Positions 1-7,700 of a stretch of 62,091 nt of DNA are shown here, one piece after another (the stretch's first letter is position 1; every line of letters begins with the position of its first letter). The notes under the pieces are model-generated. The model made no database searches, was not told where the DNA came from, and saw nothing but the letters and a program-made list of their open reading frames with translations. The position numbers were made by a program, and so were the translations under genes. The DNA is taken from positions 1 to 62,091 of the forward strand of contig JAFRAH010000033.1 in the NCBI GenBank assembly GCA_017405525.1, written 5' to 3'. The stretch is from Synergistaceae bacterium. GTDB lineage: Bacteria > Synergistota > Synergistia > Synergistales > Aminobacteriaceae.

Positions 1-20
1 ATACACATTAACTAAGCAGG

Positions 21-247
21 GTTTCAATCCCTAAATAGGAAGGTTCGTAATAGGGTAGGGGTCTCCATATCTGCGCTCTGAGAGTTTCAATCCCTAAATA
101 GGAAGGTTCGTAATCGGAAGCATCGACAACAACAGCAATATCAGAAAGGGTTTCAATCCCTAAATAGGAAGGTTCGTAATTACTAATTCAGCTTCAGTTA
201 GGCTTCTGAAGTAAAAGTTTCAATCCCTAAATAGGAAGGTTCGTAAT
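21..247 (-). CRISPR. CRISPR array, leader-proximal end, 4 repeats
   Basis: Four identical 31-nt repeats lie at 21-51, 84-114, 150-180 and 217-247, separated by unique spacers of 32, 35 and 36 nt. Bases 1-20 are part of a further spacer, so the array continues off the left edge. On the minus strand the repeat ends in ATTGAAAC, the classic 8-nt 5' handle of mature crRNAs in type I/III systems, so transcription is leftward and the newest spacer is 181-216. The cas6 and CARF-RelE genes next door run in the same direction. Repeat identity is exact in all four copies. Confidence 0.97.
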
Positions 248-539
248 CCTCCGCACCCCTCATGTCTACTACATTGGGGATTTTAGCACGCTTGCACGAA
301 TTACGCAACACTTCAGCCTTCAATCTCACTAACCCTTGCAATAACTGAATACCGAAAAAATACCCTACTGCGACAATCTGACAGAAAACTGCCATTTTCA
401 CACCAAAAAAAGTAACTTGGTCAGACCGTGAAAATTCCCAAATCATAAAGCATCATGATGAACGAATTTATGACCTAGAAACAGCCTGACCATTGTGCGG
501 CGGTTATTGTCTGAATATTTCGTAGTGTTATTTTGCGGC
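248..539 (-). promoter_or_regulatory. CRISPR leader with sigma-70-like promoter
   Basis: This 292-nt AT-rich, gene-free stretch sits between the CARF-RelE stop codon and the first repeat. On the minus strand it carries TTGCGT (308-303), a 17-nt spacer and an extended -10 TGC-TAAAAT (288-280), which would start transcription about 25 nt before the first repeat. That supports leftward transcription. A small 82-codon open frame (198-446, minus) runs through the leader into the repeat and spacer and is not believed to be a gene. The rest of the stretch shows no other recognisable element. Confidence 0.7.
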
Positions 540-1661
540 CTAATGATGTCCGAGCCCTGTATCTATGTCGTCAATGATGAGGTTATTCTTCTCGTCATAG
601 TGGCAGAATCCTCGCCACCCTCCCATGTCCGGCCAAAGGTTGAACTCATGAGTTGACGGCGGTAGAGGTCTGGCCTTGAGCTGGCGGAGGTTGCAGGTGT
701 TCAGGTTCTCCTTCTTCCCCGTGTCAATGTAGCGTGAGAGTTTGTCGACTGCCTGGTTGAAGCGCGTTATCCTCTCAGGCGAGAGGTCTTCAGCCTCATC
801 TCTTGCCTTCCTGCTGATTATGACGTGCTCCGAGAGTGGAGGGAGAACTTCCCTGCTGTATGCCTCATGCTGTGCCTCCTCCCAGATTACATGACCCCAT
901 GCCGAAATGCTACACCTCCCGTCTATGATGTCGACCAGCGTCTCAGGTACACCCGCGCACTCAGAGCAGGGGACGCTCCCTAGCTGCATACGCCTGAACG
1001 CGCCGAGGTTCTCGAAGATGGCCGCCTTTGCGTTCGCCGAGAAGTTCACGGGCATCTTGGGGATGCTGAGGAGTTCCCCGCCAGTCTCGAAAATGTATAC
1101 GGTCTCGTCAGCGTAGAACATTCCCAGCGTCTGCATGTACCCCTGCAAGGACTTGAAGCCCCCCACAAGGTTGAAGATTACCCTGTAGCCCTGCGAGCGG
1201 TAACCCGGAAGTGTCCATGCGCACCATTCTACAAGGTTGTTCACGCCAAGCCGGAACTCTTCAACGCTGCTTGTGTTGAGGTCGCTGATGAGCACCGTCT
1301 GCATGTTGATGCCGTTGGTCCTGCCCCATTCCTGTATTATCTTGGCCGCCTCAACGCCCTGGTATGTGTCCGAGTGAATGAGGTAGTGAGTGTTCTGCCT
1401 CGCCTCGTCGAGATTTGCACCACCCCCGTAGAAACTGATGAAGCCGTTCAGTTCCGCAGAGAGTGCCTGTACTTCCCTGAGTGATGCGGTGGAGAACTTC
1501 CCGCGTTTCTCACGGATTATGCCCGAAATTTTAGCGAGCTCTTCAGGCGTGTATTCGGACTCGTTCTTGTTTGCGTTTTCGCGGAGGAACTTCACGTCCT
1601 CGTGCACCGTCCCGTTCGTGAATATGCTTGTCCCACATGTCGAAACTGTAACCTGCATCAT
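540..1661 (-). CDS. CARF-RelE fusion protein (Cami1-like signalled toxin)
   Basis: Predicted CRISPR ancillary toxin of 373 residues. The N-terminal half resembles CARF domains of the APE2256/TIGR02619 kind: a first strand running into STCGTSIFTN (7-16) and a second ligand loop NLVGGFKSLQG (164-174). The last ~90 residues look like a RelE/ParE-fold mRNA interferase: a helical stretch, then STHEFNL (336-342), GGWRGFCHYD (347-356), a final beta strand LIIDDID (361-367) and a histidine-ended tail. In the described CARF-RelE protein Cami1, cyclic oligoadenylate made by type III Cas10 activates ribosome-dependent mRNA cleavage; the same job is inferred here. The start (ATGATG) lies 7 nt after the cas6 stop, with an AGGGG site inside the end of cas6, so the two are co-transcribed. 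The CARF call is firm; the RelE call rests on motif layout only. Confidence 0.78.
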   Translation of the reverse strand: MMQVTVSTCGTSIFTNGTVHEDVKFLRENANKNESEYTPEELAKISGIIREKRGKFSTASLREVQALSAELNGFISFYGGGANLDEARQNTHYLIHSDTYQGVEAAKIIQEWGRTNGINMQTVLISDLNTSSVEEFRLGVNNLVEWCAWTLPGYRSQGYRVIFNLVGGFKSLQGYMQTLGMFYADETVYIFETGGELLSIPKMPVNFSANAKAAIFENLGAFRRMQLGSVPCSECAGVPETLVDIIDGRCSISAWGHVIWEEAQHEAYSREVLPPLSEHVIISRKARDEAEDLSPERITRFNQAVDKLSRYIDTGKKENLNTCNLRQLKARPLPPSTHEFNLWPDMGGWRGFCHYDEKNNLIIDDIDTGLGHH

Positions 1662-1668
1662 GTTGTGC

Positions 1669-2421
1669 TTATCCCCTTTCAGTTGTTATGCAGCCCCATC
1701 CTGAGCTGTTCTTTGAGCCAAGTCCGCAGTCAATCGCCGTCTGAAGTATCTCACTGTTCCCCTCAAGCCTGAATTTTCCCCACCAGCCTTTAACCGGGAA
1801 CAGCCCCCCTTTCTCGAACATTGAGACCTTTTCCTTGAGCCTTCCCAGAGGGGTTATACTGAAGCTGTCTTCGGGAATGTCCTTTTCCGGGTTGAGGAGC
1901 CTGAATTTCCGCAGAAGGTTGGCGTGAATGCCGTTCTGAAATTCCTTGTCGTATGGGCTGAAATATTTTGTGTAGTTCCTTCCGTTCCGTTCGGTTGAGT
2001 GGTAGCACGTAACAGGCGACAACGTCCTTATTATCACAGTGCCGGAAGAAACTTTGTGTTCTGTTTTTTCGATGCCGCTGCAAATCAGGTGATTGTTCCC
2101 TATTCTTATGTCGTCCCGGCTCATTGCACCCCCCGAAAAACCAGCTATGAGCTCTTTTACCGGGGTTGACACCGTGAGCGTCAGGGGAAGAGGAAAAATT
2201 ATAGTGTCCTCCCCAAATTGAGGACGTGATGACGCAACAGGCCACCCCATAGCAAACAGTTTCATTCTCCGCCCGTCAGAGTCATAACCCTCATCATGAA
2301 GCTGTGAAGCCTGCTCATGTGGCAGGAGTGAATACAGCATTGACTGGAACAAGTGAAGGTTGGCAGACGGAAGGCGGATTGATGAATTATCATGTGCCGA
2401 GAAAGAAAAGGTTATATGCAT
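1669..2421 (-). CDS. cas6: CRISPR RNA endonuclease Cas6
   Basis: Processes the long CRISPR transcript by cutting within each repeat. The 250-residue length is typical. The N-terminal ferredoxin-like fold is suggested by the opening strand MHITFSFSAHD and the family phrase LHDEGYDSDGRRMKLFAMGWP (about residues 41-61), and the C-terminus carries the diagnostic glycine-rich loop GLGSKNSSGWGCI just before the end. The ATG is preceded by GGAGG 12 nt upstream. It is the first gene of a leftward unit cas6, CARF-RelE, leader, array. Its partners (Cas10 or Cascade subunits) are not in this window, so the subtype cannot be read from Cas6 alone; the CARF proteins around it argue for type III. Confidence 0.92.
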   Translation of the reverse strand: MHITFSFSAHDNSSIRLPSANLHLFQSMLYSLLPHEQASQLHDEGYDSDGRRMKLFAMGWPVASSRPQFGEDTIIFPLPLTLTVSTPVKELIAGFSGGAMSRDDIRIGNNHLICSGIEKTEHKVSSGTVIIRTLSPVTCYHSTERNGRNYTKYFSPYDKEFQNGIHANLLRKFRLLNPEKDIPEDSFSITPLGRLKEKVSMFEKGGLFPVKGWWGKFRLEGNSEILQTAIDCGLGSKNSSGWGCITTERG

Positions 2422-2488
2422 TCGAGCCTACAGCCTCCAAGTTAAAGAGTATGGATAAAAATTATTATAGCAGTCGTTGTTTTTCCTC

Positions 2489-2503
2489 CCAGTAATCTTA
2501 ATT
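2489..2503 (+). repeat. Direct repeat copy 1 upstream of the RNA polymerase operon
   Basis: CCAGTAATCTTAATT. It matches the copy at 2559-2573 in 14 of 15 positions. Its role is not known. Confidence 0.6.
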
Positions 2504-2558
2504 TACATTTGAGTGAAGAAATATCAAATTCCTGTGAGATGCTGTAGAATATAACAAT

Positions 2559-2573
2559 CCAGCAATCTTAATT
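2559..2573 (+). repeat. Direct repeat copy 2 upstream of the RNA polymerase operon
   Basis: CCAGCAATCTTAATT. It is the second copy, 70 bp from the first and immediately upstream of the AGAGGA ribosome site of the CARF-HD gene. Confidence 0.6.
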
Positions 2574-2591
2574 CAGAGGAAGTGTAAAGTT

Positions 2592-4709
2592 TTGGGAAGG
2601 CATATTCTCATGATATGTACATCGGGAACTTCTGCCGTAACGTCCCTGCCAAGTGTAGCATCTCTCCGTGAGACATTCCTTACTTTGACGGACGATCAAA
2701 TCTTGAACGCTGCCCTTAATCCCGAAGGCAGCCGGGACTTCAAGGACAGGTTATCAGCCGTTGAGCTCATGAAAAATCCAGAGGGGTACAAAAATATTCT
2801 GAGTGATCCAAATTTTGGAACGTCGTATAAATTTCCCAGTGCTGAGATACAAACTATATTGCGGTGGATAAGCGACACCATACAGGGCAAAGCACAGGGA
2901 GTTGATGAGCTTAGGATAGTGCTGCTCCCTTCAGAAGATGAGAAATCAATACTGACCTCACACGTAACAGCAGTATGCCTTAACCGTTTAAGTCCATTAT
3001 TCGGCAGCATAAAGCTCAATATCAGCCGTGGCAGTGCGTCAATAATTCCCCTTCCCATAGAAATCAATACACGCGAAGGATTTTTGTCGTCAGTGTCGGA
3101 TTTGTTCTCAGAGTTCGACGAACTGACAGCCAGCAAAAAACCAGATGAGGAAGTAATAATATGCTCAACAGGAGGCTTCAAGGCCGTATCAGGTTTCGCA
3201 ATGATGTATGCACAGCTCCACTCTATTCCGTGCCTCTACTCGTTCGAGGGTTCAAAGGCGGCGGCTTATGAGGTTATGAGCGTCCCGCTTGGGTATGCGT
3301 ATTCGTCGCTTGACGAAGAAATCAATATGCTCAAGGCCGTCTATGAGAATGCCGAAGTCGACAAGTCCTCACTGCCTCAATGGGTGAAGGATTCTGAAAG
3401 CATGGCCGGGACTCTCCTGAAGAGCTACGAACAGGCACGCGAAAAGCCTTACGGGATGGGTGAGGAGATTTTCCGCAGGCTCAGGAAATGCGAGGGCGGC
3501 AATGAATGGGCAGACTACCTTCAGGAGCTCTTGACCTGCAGATGGGGGGAGCTCTGGCTTGGCGACCAGATACCCGAAACGGTCGAGCACAGTCGGAGGC
3601 ACTCAAAGCGTCTGATGGAGCTTGCCGCAAACTTCTTCAGGTGTTCAGGGCACAAAATAGAGAGCATAGGTTTCACGGACGGTAACCCCCTGCCCCTCGC
3701 ACTCCTCATAGCCTCGATATACCTTCATGACATAGGCCACACCGCGTTATCTTACCCGCCCGCAGTGAATGATGATGACGTGAACAATGAGGATCTATTC
3801 CCGCTCGGCTTGTTCCCTTCGGCTGTCCGTGAGCTTCACCACCTCCTGACCGGTGAACTCCTGAAGAGCGACCCGGAACGTTACTTCATGGGCAGGAAGT
3901 ACACGGAGAAAGCCGGGCTCCTCCTGAAGTGCATTCCACTTATTGCCGCGCATCACAGGGGCTATACGGTTCTCAGGCGCGGGGACTCCGTGAGGCTGGA
4001 CAGCAGTAACAGGATCATGAAGGCCGGGAATCTCATTCTTGGGACTGAGAGCTTCAACGCAACCCTGAAACCCCTTGAGGAACGCTCGGAAGGTATCGGC
4101 ATTCCCCCCGATACAATGCTCAACGTAACGGCTCTTCTGCGTGTACTTGACGGCTGTGATGTCCAGTCTGACAGGGTGATTAGCCGCCACTACCTCGAAT
4201 ACAGAAACCAGCGCAGTATTGACGAGGCAAGATTGATACAGGCCGAGATTATGAGCTGTATACGTCAGCTCCCTTCACCACTACAGAAGGAAGTTACACG
4301 GATGGGCGGGAATATTTCAGGCGGTGAGATAAAGGATACCTGCAAGAGGATTTATTCGGAAGTCTTTGACACCCTCAGCGAATTAAAGGAACAATATGGA
4401 ACTTGGCGGAATGTTCAGGGATATGCACTCTCTGAATTTATGGCCTTGTCCCTCGCTAACAGGCTTGCGTTCAAGCGTGAACAGCACCTCCACTTCAAGA
4501 AGCATCAGTGCGCCGCATTTATCCTTCCCGTCATGAATGATGATGACAACTCGATAACAGTAAAGATTTTCCGTAACAATATCGCTGACGGAGACATAAA
4601 CGGAACTCTTGATGACATTGCAAGAGACATAAACGGGGAATATGAAGCCGTTGCTGACGTTTTGGCTGGTTTCCCGAAAATAAATGCTGAAGTTTCAGGA
4701 GGTAAGTGA
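2592..4709 (+). CDS. CARF-HD protein (predicted cyclic-oligoadenylate-controlled phosphohydrolase or nuclease)
   Basis: First gene of the polymerase operon, 705 residues. The N-terminus is a CARF domain: strand ILMICTSGTSAV (5-16) and ligand loop STGGFKAVSG (192-201), with a TTG start chosen because the first strand needs these residues. The middle is an HD phosphohydrolase with a full metal set: H333/H337, H379-D380 followed by G-H383, H416/H417, H454/H455 and D520. The last ~180 residues are unassigned. By analogy with CARF effectors, cyclic oligoadenylate would switch the HD domain on; possible substrates are nucleotides, RNA or the signal itself. It ends directly against the GTG of the next gene, so translation is probably coupled. 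A CARF protein heading a polymerase operon suggests it links type III signalling to the polymerase. The domains are clear; the substrate is unknown. Confidence 0.85.
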   Translation: MGRHILMICTSGTSAVTSLPSVASLRETFLTLTDDQILNAALNPEGSRDFKDRLSAVELMKNPEGYKNILSDPNFGTSYKFPSAEIQTILRWISDTIQGKAQGVDELRIVLLPSEDEKSILTSHVTAVCLNRLSPLFGSIKLNISRGSASIIPLPIEINTREGFLSSVSDLFSEFDELTASKKPDEEVIICSTGGFKAVSGFAMMYAQLHSIPCLYSFEGSKAAAYEVMSVPLGYAYSSLDEEINMLKAVYENAEVDKSSLPQWVKDSESMAGTLLKSYEQAREKPYGMGEEIFRRLRKCEGGNEWADYLQELLTCRWGELWLGDQIPETVEHSRRHSKRLMELAANFFRCSGHKIESIGFTDGNPLPLALLIASIYLHDIGHTALSYPPAVNDDDVNNEDLFPLGLFPSAVRELHHLLTGELLKSDPERYFMGRKYTEKAGLLLKCIPLIAAHHRGYTVLRRGDSVRLDSSNRIMKAGNLILGTESFNATLKPLEERSEGIGIPPDTMLNVTALLRVLDGCDVQSDRVISRHYLEYRNQRSIDEARLIQAEIMSCIRQLPSPLQKEVTRMGGNISGGEIKDTCKRIYSEVFDTLSELKEQYGTWRNVQGYALSEFMALSLANRLAFKREQHLHFKKHQCAAFILPVMNDDDNSITVKIFRNNIADGDINGTLDDIARDINGEYEAVADVLAGFPKINAEVSGGK

Positions 4710-7700
4710 GTGAGCCCGGAAAGAACAGAAATCCTTAACGATGTCAGGAATTGGCTTAAAGGTACAGGAGTAGAGGCAAGCCTATATGCCGCAAAAGGGA
4801 GGAATGACACTTCAAGCCCTGAAATGGTCATGATTGAGCTCAAAGGTCAGCCCGTCAAAGAGCTCGCGGAAAAATACGGGGATGAAGGACGTTTGCTCCT
4901 GCGGTGGCTTCTGCCTTGCCTGAAAGATGGGAGCTGTGAGGTTATGGATTTTCGGAGCGGTGAATGCTACTCGTCAGGCTATATATTCCGAAGACCCGAA
5001 TTTGACAGCGGCAAACATGGAGACATTGCCCCCCTACGTTTATGCCCCGATCTGGACAAGGGCAGTGTGTTTCCTGCATGGTATCGTGATGTCTGGTACA
5101 AGTGGAGGCGTTTTGCGGGGAACATTAAGGGAAAATGCAGCCTGGATAACTTCATCAAACTTGAGGCAGGGCTCAATGCAATATTCACCAGCGGTTCAGC
5201 CCGAAATTCAGGACACTTCATCAAGCACCCCGACGGTGATACGAATCCCCTCCTTGCCCTCGAAACTACAAGGCAGGTCCTCACAGACTGGCCGGCTGAA
5301 ACAATCGGCAGGCTCAGGATACCTCACACTTCCCACAAAAACAGGTTATGCCCGTTCCAGACCCCGGAGTCAAAACGTATAGGGTTACAGCTCAACCTTT
5401 CCGCCGGAGCTGAGACACTGAACGGAACAATCACTGCCGGTGATGAACTGTTCTCGGTTGCGACAGGGCTCATCCCTTACCCCCACCACACAGACGGCCC
5501 CCGCCTCATGATGGGCGGCAAGAACATGAAGCAGGCTGAACCGGGCATTTCTGGGGCTGAAGCTCCCATAGTTCCGGGCTACTACGAGGGAATATACTCG
5601 TCAGACATTGAGTGCCTGAGACCTCACATGAAGGATAAACGTTTCTTCCCATATCTCGGACTTAATGCGCTTACTCTGGTGATGCCGTTCAAGGGCTACA
5701 CTTATGAGGACGGGCTTGTTATCTCAGAATCACTAGCCTCCAAATTCTGCATCAAGGACGGAAATTATACCTGCTCCAAAACTTTTGATGTCGTCGTCAA
5801 AGAATCGGAGCTCCTCGAAAACGGAATAACTATCGATGAATTAGGCAAGGCTTTTCCGTTCGTTGAAGGCGAAAAATATGTGTATGGTGATCTACTGCCA
5901 AGCCCAAGCATAAAATTTTACAGCCCAGATGTCCCCGAAAAAATAAAAGCCTGGAATGAGAGATACGACCATCACGCCGCAGGTATACTCGAAAGCAGTC
6001 CGGCCATCAGAAATCTCACGGTCAAGAAAGAATCAGGACGAAAGAATGGCAAGCAATACAGCGTTGAGTTCTCGGTGTCGTGGAAATTCCGCGTTGAACG
6101 TCCCATGAGCACAGGCGACAAACTGACCGGGAGGAACGGAAACAAGGGAGTAGTAACAAAAATTCTGCCTGATGAGGAAATGCCGAAGGTACATTTTCAC
6201 GACGGAGCAGTTCCCGCTGAACTCATAATATCACCGTGCTCAATTCTAGGACGCAAAAATCTCGGACAGATATGGGAAATGACACACTCACTCCTTATCA
6301 TGAAGGGAGGCAGAAAACTTCAAGCCCTCCTTGAAGAGACCGGCCTTGACATAAAGAATATACGTCTTGACGGCATCAATGACCCGGTGAACGCGGAAAA
6401 AGCAAAGGCCATCACGGACAACCTCAGCGAATTTCTGCAGGAAACAGGTTGTGATGAATACGGCACGTTTGACGTGAGCTTTGACGGGAAACATTCAAGG
6501 GCGTTTGCAGGGTGGCAGTACTTCTGCAGGCTTCACCATCACGCGTGGAAGAAACTTCAGGCACGGGGCGTTAAGGCTCCCTATGACCAGCATACAGGGC
6601 AGCCTCTCAGGTGCGGGGCATTGACCGGCCAGCGAATGGGTGAAATGGAGAACTGGGCATTCCTGAGCCACGGAGCTTTGTCCGTCCTAACTGATATGCG
6701 GCGGCGGCAGACCGGGGATTATGACAAGACACGGGAATTATTCCGCAAAGTCCTGCGCTCACTCGGTATAGTTCTGTCGGAAAATATTTCAGGTCTCGAA
6801 ATTTCCATCAGGGGCAATGATGACGACACACTAGAGAGAAAATCACTGCGTAACGCCTTAAGCTCGGACACCGAAAATTTGCCTTTCTGCGGAATTATGA
6901 CAAGGGAGAAAACTCCACGTGATATTGCGGAAGAGATACTCACCAAACTTTCAGGGAACAATGAAAGCAAGCGTGTCCAGTCTGCCGCAAGGAAACTCAG
7001 CGAAATCATAAACGGTGAATGTTTCTTCAACCCGGACGGAAGCATTCATGTAGAGCCTGAGATACTGAGTTACTCGGCCGAAATGAATTACGATGTCCAG
7101 GAATACGGATCGACAGCCGCGCTAAAACGTCCCTCACTGAAGAAGCTGCTCCAAAGATTCTGTATCGAGCAAAACCCACTAGGACGTGCTGAAGCCCTTA
7201 TTGCCTACAGGGACGGACTGGCAAAAATTCTTTCGGGGAAAACTGGAATACCCCGCTGCTACATGTCAGGACGACGCTACAACCATTCAGGCCGTGCGGT
7301 GATAGTTCCTGAACCTTCACTCAATCTTGACTGTGTATATCTTCCTGCGGCCATGCTGACAGAAATTCTTGACGGCTACGATAATTCTTATACCCGCCTG
7401 ATGCCTCGTGAGCTCAGGAATTTTCCGGGGTTGCGAAAAATCTTCAATGACTACTGGAACAAGAAAACCGAATCACAAGAGCTCGCCAAAATTTTTGATG
7501 ACTTCCTCAATTCCTCTTCAGGTGAATTGTGGTGTTTCCTCATCCGGCAGCCAAGCCTTCACCGCCATAGTGTGCAAGCCTTCAGGGTACGTTGCTGGGA
7601 GTTCCCTGTGATTGGGATTCCTCCGCTCGTTACTCCTGGGTTCAACGCTGACTTTGACGGCGACACAATGGCCGTATTCATTCCGCCATATGAGCACGCG

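Larger units (their letters stand above)
2422..2591. promoter_or_regulatory. Divergent promoter region between cas6 and the CARF-HD/RNA polymerase operon
   Basis: A 170-bp AT-rich gap separates the two divergent CRISPR units and must hold promoters for both. It contains a 15-bp direct repeat, CCAG(T/C)AATCTTAATT, at 2489-2503 and 2559-2573, with one mismatch and a 70-bp period (nearly seven helical turns). The second copy ends 18 bp before the TTG start of the CARF-HD gene. The repeat could be an operator or an unusual promoter element. I see no convincing paired -35/-10 for the rightward operon. Confidence 0.5.

Noticed and set aside
21-247. Rightward transcription of the array
   Set aside because: The ATTGAAAC handle, the leader promoter and the neighbouring gene direction all point leftward.
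198-446. 82-codon open frame on the minus strand in the CRISPR leader
   Set aside because: It overlaps a repeat, a spacer and the leader promoter, and has no ribosome site or recognisable domain.
4979-5284. Antisense open frames inside the polymerase and other large genes
   Set aside because: They are frame shadows of GC-biased coding sequence, without ribosome sites or domains.
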